From positions 32,490 through 96,489 of the forward strand of contig JAGLZW010000009.1 of NCBI GenBank assembly GCA_023131225.1: a stretch of DNA of 64,000 nucleotides, read 5' to 3'. The DNA is from Candidatus Bathyarchaeota archaeon. Lineage in GTDB: Archaea > Thermoproteota > Bathyarchaeia > Bathyarchaeales > SOJC01. Every line of letters starts with the position of its first letter. The stretch's first letter is position 1. The translations under genes were made by a program, and so were the position numbers. This document shows positions 8,190-16,476 of this stretch, one piece after another. The notes under the pieces are model-generated. The model saw only the letters and a program-made list of their open reading frames with translations. It was not told the origin of the DNA and did not search any database.

Positions 8190-8474
8190 ATGAGCCAGGA
8201 ATTTGAGGAACAGCAGAGGCTTGCATACGAACTTAAAGAGCAATTGAAATCATTGGAAGAAGAAGAAAAGAGTCTGATCGAGAGAGTAAAAATCCTCGAA
8301 GCAAAGCTGGAAGTTCAGAACTTGCTGGATAAGGTTAGAGCGAAGAGAGAAACAAATGGTCAGCTTCGAGACAGAATAAAGGAACTAGAAGAGAGACTGA
8401 AATCACGAGAGAAGCCCCCTATCCAAGCACAATTAGCATCACAACAAGAAGGAATACCAAGGGAGCATTTCTAA
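8190..8474 (+). CDS. Small coiled-coil protein
   Basis: This 94-residue protein is almost entirely charged heptads, e.g. QQRLAYELKEQLKSLEEEEK and NGQLRDRIKELEERLKSREK, ending in a short polar tail. It probably forms a dimeric coiled coil. No domain identity is evident. It stands alone between a divergent phosphoesterase and a convergent PUA gene. Confidence 0.5.
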   Translation: MSQEFEEQQRLAYELKEQLKSLEEEEKSLIERVKILEAKLEVQNLLDKVRAKRETNGQLRDRIKELEERLKSREKPPIQAQLASQQEGIPREHF

Positions 8475-8564
8475 TTAGACCTCTTGTGCATGTTGAAGAG
8501 TTTGACACTTTTGGGAAAATCTACGGAGTAAATGCAAAACTCCGTTTTTCAAGTCATTTTTGCT

Positions 8565-9071
8565 TTATCTTGCATGATCTAGTTGTTTCACTGTGTTCCA
8601 CAATTGGTCTCCGATGTAATGGATGTTTTTTAGGATTTTTCCATGCTCAAGTTCTTTTGCCTTTTCTGTGCTATAGAGTGCTATGGCAATAGCTATGGGT
8701 TTTTGGTGGCGTTCGTCGGAGATTACGACAATGTCTCCTTTATTGAAGGCTCCTTCGAAGTTGACAATGCCGGGAGCCATAATATCTGCTCCATTGCATA
8801 CGTATGGGACTGCTCCCATGTTTACCGTTGCTTTCGGCAGGTTTGACAAAAGCTCGTGAGATACAAGTGTAGGAAAGAGCTTGTTGTCTGACTTTACGAA
8901 AATTGGTTTTCTATTGATTAGAAATATTTCTTCATTGTTAGTTTTAGCAAGTTCGATAGGTGGCTTCAGCGCTGGTAGCTGTTTAGTGTGGATTTTAGCT
9001 CTTTTGAGGAATTCTGAGAGCAGCTTCTTTGCTTCCTTTTCTTTCAGGAACTGACGTTCGATTTTCGACAC
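8565..9071 (-). CDS. PUA-domain RNA-binding protein
   Basis: The 168-residue protein has an N-terminal helical part followed by a PUA domain: LFPTLVSHELLSNLPKATVN, then GAVPYVCNGADIMAPGIVNF, then GDIVVISDERHQKPIAIAIA. The phrase 'NGADIMAPGI' is characteristic of archaeal PUA proteins of the MCT-1/DUF1947 type. PUA domains bind structured RNA and are found in pseudouridine synthases and archaeosine enzymes, but no catalytic domain is attached here. A role in translation or tRNA binding is likely. Confidence 0.8.
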   Translation of the reverse strand: MSKIERQFLKEKEAKKLLSEFLKRAKIHTKQLPALKPPIELAKTNNEEIFLINRKPIFVKSDNKLFPTLVSHELLSNLPKATVNMGAVPYVCNGADIMAPGIVNFEGAFNKGDIVVISDERHQKPIAIAIALYSTEKAKELEHGKILKNIHYIGDQLWNTVKQLDHAR

Positions 9072-9324
9072 ATTGTCACCAATTAGCTATTGTTACAGTA
9101 ATTAAAAATGTTAACTTAACTGTTAGCTTCCTATTTCATATACATTCAAAGCGAGGAAAATTGACCATCAACTTAACCGGAAACTCACAGTAAAGATTGA
9201 AGCCCCAAAGATTTTTTAATTAAGTCCTTCGTGCAGGTCCGTGTGCGCTTATAGAAATTAGTTCCATAAGCTTTAAATGGTTTTTAAGGTTATAGAAATA
9301 GTAGCTGAGGGAGAAGGAGAAACA

Positions 9325-11580
9325 ATGTGTGCGAACGCAGTCAAGTCGTTACGCTTGAGTGTTTTAGGTCTTATAATCCTAATGCTTTTTTCCCTCTGTC
9401 TCTTGAATCCCGTAAAAGCTGATCCCGCAGCCATCCTCAAGATTTCTCTCCCAGATGGCACATATGTCGGCCCCGATTCAGATCCATGGTTAAGCGAATG
9501 TTGGTTGTTAAACCTTACTGGGACATCCCAAACTTTTACTGTTAGAATTAACAACACTAGCGCTGCAAAAAGATCATACGACACACACCTCATTATTACC
9601 CTAAATGACATTGGCTACAATAACCTTGAAAATCTTGTTGTGAGTAGCATCCCTATACCGAAATCGGCATTCCGATACGGCTCTCCAACTCCATACAACC
9701 TTTGGACTTGGCCGTCAGGTGATGTTTATCCTACATGGTTTAACGATACCTATGTCAATATTGGAACTGTACCCCGTAAAGGATATAAGGAAGTCGTAGT
9801 TTCTGTAACATTTTCAAATACAACAGGCATTAGGATGCATTTTGATGCCTACGGAAGTAAAGTTAATCCCCCACCTACAAGAACCGGCGACATAACCCAC
9901 AACTCCATTTCCGAAGATTCCACAGTTTTACTCCAACCCGGACCGCCAGCACCTCAACATCCAATAGCCAAGTTCTTTTATGACCCAGCTTATCCGAACA
10001 CAGATGAGATAATAACTCTCAATGCTTCCGAAAGCTACGATCCAGACGGCTATATCGTTAGTTATAGTTGGAATTTCGGAGACGGAACCCCCGTCGTTAT
10101 AGAAAGCGACCCAATAACCAATCACACTTACACGGCCTTTGGAAACTACACAGTAATACTGGTTGTCACGGATAATGACGGTCTGACAGACAACTCTACA
10201 GCAACCATAAGTGTCAGACAGCATCCCGTCGCTGCTTTCAGTTTTTCGCCATCTGACCCATTGGAGCATGAGGTAGTAACCTTCGACGCGTCAACTTCAA
10301 CACCTGATGGAGGGATCATTATCAGCTGCGAGTGGAATTTTGGAGACGGAAACATCACGACAATCACCTCCCCCATCATAAACCACACGTATTCCACGTT
10401 TGGGAACTACACAGTCACTCTAAACGTGACAGACAGCGAGGGAAAATGGGACACAGAATCCAAATCGATTATGGTTGAAGCTTTGCCTATCGCTGACTTC
10501 TTGTGGTCGCCATTTTATCCCTACACATACGAAAATGTCACCTTTGACGCTTCAGACTCGACCCCTGACGGCGGGGTTTTAATCAGTTACGCTTGGAATT
10601 TCGGAGACGGAACCCCCGTCGTTATAGAAAGCGACCCAATAACAACACACCGCTACACTGCGAATGGAAGCTTTACAGTAACCTTAAACATAACGGACAG
10701 CGAAGGCAGATGGGATACAGAATCAAAGACAATCACTATTCGCCCCCGAAGGTACTATTTGACAGTGGAGACAGATCCAGATAACATCACAACGATTCTA
10801 GGTGAAGGCTGGTACGATGAGAGAACAAACGTCAGCCTGACAGCGCCGGAATTTGTTCAAGTCTCAACAGGTGTCCAATACAGGCTCAGCTATTGGGATG
10901 TTGACAACAACACAATTCCGGGAAATCCTATCGTTGTATATATGGATGCTAACCACACAGCCACTGCCCATTACGTCCTACAATACTACTTGATAGTAAC
11001 CACAAATCCCAGCGGTGCCACTACTCCTTCTGGCGAAGATTGGTATGATGTTGGGGCATATGCACCAATATCCACAGATGAATTTATCGACATTGTGTTC
11101 GGTTTATCCCGTTACAAGTTCTTCGGCTGGACAACAGCCAACATGTCTGAAATAACTGATCCATCTTCTTCCTCGACAACAGTGTTAATGGATAAGCCTA
11201 AAACTGTAACTGCAAACTACGAGACCCAATACTATTTGACGGTTGAGACTGATCCATTAGGGATTGCAACAATTCCAGGCGAAGGTTGGTATGACGAATC
11301 TACAAATGTGACTCTTGCTGCACCTTCAGTTGTAGACTATAAGTTTCTCCATTGGGAGGTTGACACATTTCTGCAGGATGCGGGTGATGAATCAATTTCA
11401 GTAAGGATGAACATGTCTCATACTGCCATCGCTTGCTACGAAGAGATTATTATAGGAGGTTCTACAGTTTCTGTAAAGTCGCCTCTACTGCCCACATGGA
11501 TAAGCCTAAACGTTATGCTCATTGCTGTCGTCTTTATTACGTCGTATTGGGTAAGAAAACGGCAAATGAGAACCAAATAG
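9325..11580 (+). CDS. Secreted or surface PKD-repeat protein with C-terminal anchor
   Basis: The product has about 751 residues. A strong ribosome-binding site (GGGAGAAGGAG, 9309-9319) fixes the ATG at 9325 rather than 9277. A signal peptide, LSVLGLIILMLFSLCLL, is followed by an N-terminal region of about 175 residues. Three PKD domains begin near residues 211, 299 and 387, each with the WNFGDG motif. Three beta-rich repeats start near residues 476, 551 and 634, each with YYL.V.T.P and a GE.WYD core. A C-terminal membrane helix, SLNVMLIAVVFITSYWV, carries a basic stop-transfer tail. It is likely anchored outside the cell as an adhesin or S-layer-associated protein. Many N-x-S/T sites suit glycosylation. 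Confidence 0.85.
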   Translation: MCANAVKSLRLSVLGLIILMLFSLCLLNPVKADPAAILKISLPDGTYVGPDSDPWLSECWLLNLTGTSQTFTVRINNTSAAKRSYDTHLIITLNDIGYNNLENLVVSSIPIPKSAFRYGSPTPYNLWTWPSGDVYPTWFNDTYVNIGTVPRKGYKEVVVSVTFSNTTGIRMHFDAYGSKVNPPPTRTGDITHNSISEDSTVLLQPGPPAPQHPIAKFFYDPAYPNTDEIITLNASESYDPDGYIVSYSWNFGDGTPVVIESDPITNHTYTAFGNYTVILVVTDNDGLTDNSTATISVRQHPVAAFSFSPSDPLEHEVVTFDASTSTPDGGIIISCEWNFGDGNITTITSPIINHTYSTFGNYTVTLNVTDSEGKWDTESKSIMVEALPIADFLWSPFYPYTYENVTFDASDSTPDGGVLISYAWNFGDGTPVVIESDPITTHRYTANGSFTVTLNITDSEGRWDTESKTITIRPRRYYLTVETDPDNITTILGEGWYDERTNVSLTAPEFVQVSTGVQYRLSYWDVDNNTIPGNPIVVYMDANHTATAHYVLQYYLIVTTNPSGATTPSGEDWYDVGAYAPISTDEFIDIVFGLSRYKFFGWTTANMSEITDPSSSSTTVLMDKPKTVTANYETQYYLTVETDPLGIATIPGEGWYDESTNVTLAAPSVVDYKFLHWEVDTFLQDAGDESISVRMNMSHTAIACYEEIIIGGSTVSVKSPLLPTWISLNVMLIAVVFITSYWVRKRQMRTK
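10069..10118 (+). repeat. 50-bp exact direct repeat, copy 1 (PKD domain 1)
   Basis: This stretch, coding for the WNFGDG motif and following strand of the first PKD domain, is identical base for base to 10594-10643. Copy 1 differs from copy 2 immediately outside the repeat. Confidence 0.9.
10594..10643 (+). repeat. 50-bp exact direct repeat, copy 2 (PKD domain 3)
   Basis: This is the second copy of the repeat at 10069-10118, in the third PKD domain and in the same reading frame. The intervening second domain has a diverged version, so recent gene conversion or duplication between domains 1 and 3 is likely. Confidence 0.9.
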
Positions 11581-11620
11581 ACATCTTGGAAATTTGGACA
11601 AAAAGTCAACGAACACTTGG

Positions 11621-12106
11621 TTAGTTTCCGCTTTGGAAGGAAAAAGTTTCTTCTTTATATTTCCGCGTGATAATGGAAGTTCTAATGCGAAGTACGCCCT
11701 GCAGAGGGGCCACGAACTGTGCAAGAAAAGAATGTAATTTCTCTTGGTCTTCAGCTACTATTTTTGCAATTATTAGTAATTCCTCAGAGAGCGAAGTGAA
11801 GACTTCTACTACCTGTTCTTGTTTTGCCAGTTGTTCTGCAACTTTTCCGCTTTCTTTCGGATTGGTAAAAACTGTTACAATTGCAGTAAGCAGTTTCACT
11901 CCGGCTTTTTTAGGGTCAATCATAACGCAATATCTTCTGATTACTCCATATCTCTCCATCCTCTTTATGCGGTCATATACAGTAGAGTGCGCCAAATTCA
12001 AGCGCCGCCCGATTTCTGTATATGTCTGCCTGGCGTTTTCTTGCAGAATTCTTAGTATACCCCAGTCTAAATCGTCAAGAATAACCAGTTGATTCTTAGT
12101 CTTCAT
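11621..12106 (-). CDS. Lrp/AsnC-family transcriptional regulator
   Basis: The product has about 161 residues. The N-terminal winged helix-turn-helix reads LDDLDWGILRILQENARQTY, then GRRLNLAHSTVYDRIKRMER. The C-terminal part is the RAM ligand-binding fold (KLLTAIVTVFTNPKESGKVA and onward). The start MKTKNQLVILDDLDW at 12106 fits the family; the frame extends to 12142 without homology. Such regulators sense amino acids or other small molecules and often control themselves and neighbours. It is divergent from the orphan gene at 12390, with an inverted repeat between them. Confidence 0.85.
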   Translation of the reverse strand: MKTKNQLVILDDLDWGILRILQENARQTYTEIGRRLNLAHSTVYDRIKRMERYGVIRRYCVMIDPKKAGVKLLTAIVTVFTNPKESGKVAEQLAKQEQVVEVFTSLSEELLIIAKIVAEDQEKLHSFLAQFVAPLQGVLRIRTSIITRKYKEETFSFQSGN

Positions 12107-12342
12107 AAACCGAACCTTCTCAAGAAAAAGTAGTCTTTGCATTTTTCATAATTTATCCTTTGCCATCGGTAAAATGTAGAAAAACTTGGCGGATTTCTGC
12201 AATTTTGCAAATGGTTAGTAAGAATTTGTTTCGGAAAACTGTTTGAAAAGCATGGAATGTTCCTACAATTTTATGGGCTTTCACTGTTGCAGCCACGGTT
12301 TTGCGAAGTTTATGTCAAATAGATTTAAATTAGACATTGAGA

Positions 12343-12388
12343 ACTAGAAGATGGAAACTAGAAAATAGTTCTATAAGAATCTTCTAGT
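12343..12388 (+). promoter_or_regulatory. Inverted repeat overlapping a start region (possible operator or RNA switch)
   Basis: ACTAGAAGAT at 12343-12352 is exactly complementary to ATCTTCTAGT at 12379-12388. A second pair, AGAACTA at 12340-12346 with TAGTTCT at 12366-12372, shares bases with the first, so the two hairpins exclude each other. A TATA-like AGATTTAAAT lies at 12321-12330. The right arm ends at the start codon of the downstream gene. It could be an operator for the divergent Lrp-type regulator or a leader RNA structure. Confidence 0.4.
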
Positions 12389-12389
12389 G

Positions 12390-12914
12390 ATGTTTAGAAT
12401 GACTGAACCTTCAGAAATGCCTAAGGTCTGGGATCTTTTGAAGCGTTTTAAGGAAACCTGTCGTCGCAGAGGTTGGAAAACCTCCGATTACGAGGATATA
12501 GTTAAGATAGATGACGAATACCATAATTTCATTGGAACGCGAACGATCCACCCATCTACCTTTAAACGAATTGTTACCAACAAGAAACGTGCCGTTCCTG
12601 AAGGAAAATCTTATCGCATAATAGATGTCTCTTATACCGCTTGGGTTTTTCAGCAGCCACCTTCAGAGCAATTAGTGGAAACTTTGATAGTGAATTCTGA
12701 GCTCTCCAAGAGAACAGCATTGTATGATTTAAGTGGGCTATATCAAGGCAAGCCACTCTGCTTAAAGTTGAATGAAACAGGCAGCCTCGTATTTGATGAA
12801 TTTGAGAAATTTTTAACGAAAGCATATGGAGTAGAGACCAAACCACTTTACGGACCACGAACAAATGAACCTAAAACCTTTAAGTCAAAGCTTCTAAAAG
12901 CCTCACTTGGTTAA
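12390..12914 (+). CDS. Protein of unknown function
   Basis: The product has about 174 residues, with no family recognised. It begins MFRMTEPSEMPKVWDLLKRF and has a mixed alpha/beta look (VPEGKSYRIIDVSYTAWVFQ, then LCLKLNETGSLVFDEFEKFL). No signal peptide or membrane helix is seen. A GTG at 12387 directly precedes the ATG at 12390; either could start. The gene overlaps the following dockerin-like fragment by 8 bases. Its leader holds an inverted repeat. Confidence 0.5.
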   Translation: MFRMTEPSEMPKVWDLLKRFKETCRRRGWKTSDYEDIVKIDDEYHNFIGTRTIHPSTFKRIVTNKKRAVPEGKSYRIIDVSYTAWVFQQPPSEQLVETLIVNSELSKRTALYDLSGLYQGKPLCLKLNETGSLVFDEFEKFLTKAYGVETKPLYGPRTNEPKTFKSKLLKASLG

Positions 12915-13092
12915 AATTGACATCTACGATGTTGTAATGCAAGCTAATGCCTATGGCAGCCAAGGGACTAGTATGCCAGATAGAAAATGGTTTTCAGGAG
13001 CAGACGTGGCGCCTTCCGGTGGCAATGTTGATATCTTTGACATCGTTTGCACATCTGGTCCATATGGATATACATGGGGAGGCACGCCTTAG
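12907..13092 (+). pseudogene. Orphan dockerin-like fragment
   Basis: Sixty-one residues from a TTG codon show two dockerin-type duplicated halves: VKIDIYDVVMQANAYGS, then GNVDIFDIVCTSGPYGY. In intact dockerins each half begins with a calcium loop (DxNxDGxVDxxD). Here the first loop is lost upstream of the start, and the second is reduced to APSGGNVDIFD. There is no signal peptide or partner domain, and a stop codon lies four codons upstream. It is best read as the surviving 3' end of a secreted dockerin protein. An intact relative sits at 21326-21973. Confidence 0.45.
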
Positions 13093-13204
13093 ATTCAGAA
13101 GATTCATATATACATCTTACTGAAACAATGATTAATGATGTCCCGTTGAGAAACGCAAGCTTTCTTAAGGAACATAGTTGATATTTTCTGCTCGGAGAGA
13201 GACT

Positions 13205-13786
13205 ATGGCAAGAGAAGAAAAGAAGGACGAAAACGAAAAGATAAAGAAGCTTGCCGAGTTCAAGTCGATGCTTGAGAAGAAGATAACTGCAGCAAAGGTC
13301 GATTTGGAAAATTTCAAAATGCTTCTCGAGTTTGCCAATGAAACTCTATTGGAAAAAGGATTTAAAAGAGCAGAGATTACAGAGCTCAAACCTGCTAAGG
13401 TGCCTTCGTTGCCGCCTGTTGTGGAATATGAAACTGTGTTTCCTCTTAAAGCCGTGACAGGAGATCTTCTAGCGAATCTATACATGAGCAGAGATTCTAT
13501 GCGTGTAACAATTGCTGAGGGCAAAAGATTTGACGTAAAAACTCCACCTTTTCAACAGTTTCTAGTTGAGCGTGTTCTAAAAAAAATGCAGGAGAAAGAC
13601 AGTCAAGCTGCAAGTGAAGGCGAGATGGCTCCTGACAAGATTTTCTCTTACGAGATAATTTTGGACGGTGATGCCATTCGAGAGATCGTGATCAAAAATC
13701 TTACAGCTGATAGGCTGCGCGAGTTAAAGTCAAGCATCCGATGGACATTAGAGAAAATGTACGAAAAAATGAAAAAAAATGTTTAA
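13205..13786 (+). CDS. Conserved coiled-coil protein of unknown function
   Basis: The product has about 193 residues. A GGAGAG ribosome-binding site at 13193-13200 selects the ATG at 13205. The first 60 residues are a charged coiled coil (NEKIKKLAEFKSMLEKKITA and onward). The middle is beta-rich (VEYETVFPLKAVTGDLLANL), and the C-terminus is helical with a lysine-rich end. I do not recognise the family. No membrane segment or enzyme motif is seen. Confidence 0.55.
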   Translation: MAREEKKDENEKIKKLAEFKSMLEKKITAAKVDLENFKMLLEFANETLLEKGFKRAEITELKPAKVPSLPPVVEYETVFPLKAVTGDLLANLYMSRDSMRVTIAEGKRFDVKTPPFQQFLVERVLKKMQEKDSQAASEGEMAPDKIFSYEIILDGDAIREIVIKNLTADRLRELKSSIRWTLEKMYEKMKKNV

Positions 13787-13859
13787 CACTTGCCCCTTCT
13801 ATGTATGTCTATCAAAATAGATGATTCTATTTGTTTGGAAAGGCAAAAGCGTTTTCCAG

Positions 13860-14160
13860 AAGGCGTCGATCTCCCTTTTTTCCTTTTTGGATTCCTTTCA
13901 GGGCTTGTTCTCTAAGCAGCATCGGCTCGGCTATATGATATCTTCTGAAGCTCCGCGAAATGCGCATTAGAGATGCACGTCGCAAAGAGAACAAAGCGCC
14001 TTATGGGCAGGGCTCCTGCAACGTGGATGATGCGGCCTCGGGGACATGATGTCTACCAAAATCCCAAGATTAACGATATATGCGCGTTAACAAAAAGTCG
14101 CCGGGCGAAGTAGCCTTGGTTAAAATGGAGATATCTCCCGTCTCTTCTCCGATTTTTTCT
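13860..14160 (+). ncRNA. Foldable intergenic region, possible structured RNA (identity unknown)
   Basis: This part of a 440-base gap has no coding frame but several strong pairings. A long arm joins TTGTTCTCT (13905-13913) to AGAGAACAA (13986-13994) and, inside it, GCATC (13919-13923) to GATGC (13972-13976). Further hairpins are GCAGG/CCTGC (14007-14019), TTAACG/CGTTAA (14070-14090) and the palindrome GGAGATATCTCC, followed by a T-run near 14152. I looked for SRP RNA and RNase P RNA core motifs and did not find them. The strand is a guess from the T-run. Confidence 0.3.
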
Positions 14161-14229
14161 GTCTAACTGCATCCACTCTGGTAAATCTTAAATGTTGAAG
14201 ATGTGAAAAAATTGGGGAGGTTGGCGTGT

Positions 14230-14823
14230 ATGCAGGTAAGCTTCAGAAGTAAGGATGAGACCTTGCTCGCAACTCTGTATGGGGGTTCATCTGTGGGGGT
14301 TGTTCTTTGTCCGCCGCATCCTCTGTACGGCGGCAGCAGGGATGATACTAGAATTGTTAGAGTTGCCAGAGAACTTGCGTCTCATGACGTCTCTGCTTTG
14401 TGCATGGATTATGGTGGTTATGGTAAAGGGGTCAAGGAGGTTCAAAATGTATTGGATGCGACTTCGTTCATGCGGAAAAGAGTTGATTCTTTAGGTCTTC
14501 TGGGATATTCTTTTGGCGCCGTAGTCGCGTCTAATGTAGCGGTTCAAGTTGAGACTAATTGTTTTGTTGCCATTTCGATTCTGAAGAAAGTGAATAGTCT
14601 AAAGGCGAACTTAAACTTTGATTGCCCCAAACTCTTTGTACATGGAAAACACGACAAAGTAGCGCCATACTCGGATTTTAAACAACTCTACAAAAAAGCA
14701 AGAGAAAGAAAAGAGAAACTTATTTTAAACACAGATCATTTCTACATGGATGACTATCCAACAACAATTGATTTAGCTTCAAAAAGTATATGTGAATTTT
14801 TCAAAGAGGCATTTTCCAAATGA
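14230..14823 (+). CDS. Alpha/beta hydrolase
   Basis: The product has about 197 residues. GGGGAGG at 14209-14215 points to the ATG at 14230. The catalytic triad is visible: the nucleophile elbow GLLGYSFGAVVAS, the acid in LFVHGKHDKVAP, and the histidine in NTDHFYMDD. The early CPPHPLYGGSRDD segment is typical of the dienelactone hydrolase/KANL3-like group of small hydrolases that act as esterases. Length is normal for that group. The substrate is unknown. Confidence 0.8.
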   Translation: MQVSFRSKDETLLATLYGGSSVGVVLCPPHPLYGGSRDDTRIVRVARELASHDVSALCMDYGGYGKGVKEVQNVLDATSFMRKRVDSLGLLGYSFGAVVASNVAVQVETNCFVAISILKKVNSLKANLNFDCPKLFVHGKHDKVAPYSDFKQLYKKARERKEKLILNTDHFYMDDYPTTIDLASKSICEFFKEAFSK

Positions 14824-14863
14824 CCCGCGAGCCATGCTTTTTTCGCATCTTCTTCAGAAAAAC

Positions 14864-14909
14864 GGTGCTGGGGGGGATTTGAACCCCCTATCGAGTGGAG
14901 ACATCACCC
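14864..14909 (-). tRNA. tRNA 3'-half fragment (T-arm, acceptor and anticodon arm only)
   Basis: On the minus strand the sequence forms a perfect T-arm, GGGGG-TTCAAAT-CCCCC, followed by an acceptor 3' strand CCAGCAC and a discriminator C. Before it, GGGTG-ATGTCTC-CACTC can fold as an anticodon arm with U33 followed by GUC. The expected 5' acceptor strand GTGCTGG and a D-arm are absent in the next 100 bases. It could be an att-site scar left by an integrated element, or a tRNA whose 5' half lies beyond an intron I cannot see. Residue 37 would be U, which is odd for tRNA-Asp, so I do not name it. Confidence 0.4.
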
Positions 14910-15073
14910 CCCTAGCTTAAGGTGGCAAAGGTGCAATCACTGATGTTTTCCTGAGCAGGTCAGCCTGATATAACAGTTAAAGAGCTTCTAACAACGTTTC
15001 TGAGGTAATCTATAAAAAGTAAAGACAATAAACACTTAACAAGTGTTCATAGATGCACACGAGGCTGGCTGTT

Positions 15074-15265
15074 CTATAAGTATTCATCAATTCTATTTTT
15101 GCCATTTCTTTGCATGTCTTCTATTAACGTGAAAATGCATGGTTCATCTGGCGTCGGGCATTCCATTGCGGGATGATACAGACATTTTTTCTTCCTTGCA
15201 TACTTGGCATTGTTTATATCCTTCTTGATGCCCTGCATGGCACATTCACTCATGCAATTATACAT
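15074..15265 (-). CDS. Small cysteine-rich protein
   Basis: Depending on the start (15316, 15265, 15253 or 15238) the product has 54 to 80 residues. Six cysteines occur in MYNCMSECAMQG and KKKCLYHPAMECPTPDEPC, suggesting a metal or disulfide site. No family is recognised. It lies alone in a gene-poor stretch next to a tRNA fragment, so it may belong to a decayed element or be spurious. Confidence 0.3.
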   Translation of the reverse strand: MYNCMSECAMQGIKKDINNAKYARKKKCLYHPAMECPTPDEPCIFTLIEDMQRNGKNRIDEYL

Positions 15266-15583
15266 GTTCTTGTTGAAAGCTAACACTCGAATAATTAACA
15301 ATTGCGGTTTGGTCACCGTATTTATGCGGAACTACTTCAACCATGCTTTGACAAGCGACTTGAAAACTCGGGCATGCATACTGCAAAGGCGGAGTATGAG
15401 TTTGCGTTATTGCAGTGTCTTGGATGTAGTTGTGGGGGCTTTCAAAAGGACAGAGACACACCTAGCCCTCCCCCCTACCCTTTTCTGCGGGCACTGAAGC
15501 TTTGAAGCCTAGCAACATAATATTGATTCCAGTTTCTGCGTGCGCATAGCTTGTTTGTCACTCATTTGATAGTTTCTTTATGA

Positions 15584-15766
15584 GGCTTTGGATATGATCT
15601 TGAGGAAATACTCACCAAAGAAAATTTCAGTCAGTCTGATAGCACTGTAGCTGGTTCAGATTTAGAAGACGATGCAGTTCAAACGTTACGTAATATTCTC
15701 AAAGACCTGACCAAGCAAGAAGTGTCTCAGCGGCGTACTTATACCTCTCTAGATCTGTCGAAGTAG
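15584..15766 (+). pseudogene. Gene 3'-end remnant without a start codon
   Basis: Sixty codons read as plausible protein (GYDLEEILTKENFSQSDS, then AVQTLRNILKDLTKQEVSQ), ending in a TAG. There is no ATG, GTG or TTG near the front and a stop directly precedes it. The composition looks coding, so I read it as the tail of a lost gene. The last 28 bases overlap the end of the convergent DUF2148 gene. Confidence 0.3.
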
Positions 15767-16302
15767 ACGCTTTTGCCGCTAGCGGAGAGAGGTATCCCCA
15801 TAATGATGTGGGCTTCCGGCAGTAATTTTAGTCTCTTTGCTGCGGTTCCAACCCGATACATTATTCGGTTGTCTACGTTAAGGAGATTTGCTGTTTTTGC
15901 TGCTGAGCCCAAGGCTATACCCAAGTCTAAGGCTTTAAACAAACATGTAGGTCCCACAAAATCTTGACCCTGCGTTTTTTCCGCTTTGTTGAAGGCTTCG
16001 CAGGTTGTGTAGCCACATGCGCCGCAGTTGATACTGAGGGATTTTGGTCCTTTTACGCCGATTATCAAGGCTGCTTCAGAGTCGCGTAAGTTTTTGCTGT
16101 CTCGTCTGAAGGCTTTGATGTTCCTTTCTTCTGCAATCTTGTCCATTTCTGCTGCAATTTCATCTTTTTCTTTTCCATAGACTATCGCCATAACTAAGTC
16201 ATCGATTCCCGCTGACTTGGGTGCGGTTCTTGCCGAGACCATCATTAGTTTTGCGGCCTCTAGAATTCCTTCCTTTTCTCCTTCTCTGCGAATTATAGGC
16301 AT
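15739..16302 (-). CDS. DUF2148 ferredoxin-domain protein
   Basis: The 187-residue protein matches the DUF2148 family. It has the cysteine pattern SINCGACGYTTCEAF plus a further cysteine in GPTCLFKALDLGIAL, which could bind an iron-sulfur cluster. The front, EGILEAAKLMMVSARTAPKS, is the conserved opening, reminiscent of nitroreductase flavin binding. The start ATG follows a good GAGAAGGAAAG site. It is the third gene of a minus-strand run with the CoA-binding/thioredoxin fusion and a small membrane protein. Gaps are 12 bases each, so an operon with a redox theme is likely. Confidence 0.8.
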   Translation of the reverse strand: MPIIRREGEKEGILEAAKLMMVSARTAPKSAGIDDLVMAIVYGKEKDEIAAEMDKIAEERNIKAFRRDSKNLRDSEAALIIGVKGPKSLSINCGACGYTTCEAFNKAEKTQGQDFVGPTCLFKALDLGIALGSAAKTANLLNVDNRIMYRVGTAAKRLKLLPEAHIIMGIPLSASGKSVYFDRSREV

Positions 16303-16314
16303 TTTCTTTCCTTC

Positions 16315-16464
16315 TCACGGCAAGCCTGCTACTGCAGGTTCGAAAATGTTTTTCATTAAATCTGCGATTTTGTCTAATTGACCCGTAAATAATGCCATCG
16401 AAACAAATGTTAAACCTGCCAATAGAATAAGGGAGCCTATGATTCTTTTTTCTGAAATCTCCAT
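16315..16464 (-). CDS. Small single-span membrane protein (49 residues)
   Basis: The short frame begins MEISEKRIIGSLILLAGLTF and spans one hydrophobic helix (GSLILLAGLTFVSMALF), followed by a short amphipathic tail ending in AVAGLP. It fits exactly between the fusion gene (12-base gap) and DUF2148 (12-base gap) on the same strand, with a GGCGGGGAA-type site upstream. The tight operon placement is the main reason to believe it. It could anchor the neighbouring redox proteins at the membrane. Confidence 0.6.
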   Translation of the reverse strand: MEISEKRIIGSLILLAGLTFVSMALFTGQLDKIADLMKNIFEPAVAGLP

Positions 16465-16476
16465 AGATTCCCCGCC

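Noticed and set aside
13787..14203. SRP RNA or RNase P RNA
   Set aside because: The GGAAGG/AGCAG helix-8 core of SRP RNA and the conserved GAGGAAAG/ACAGAAA boxes of RNase P are absent on both strands.
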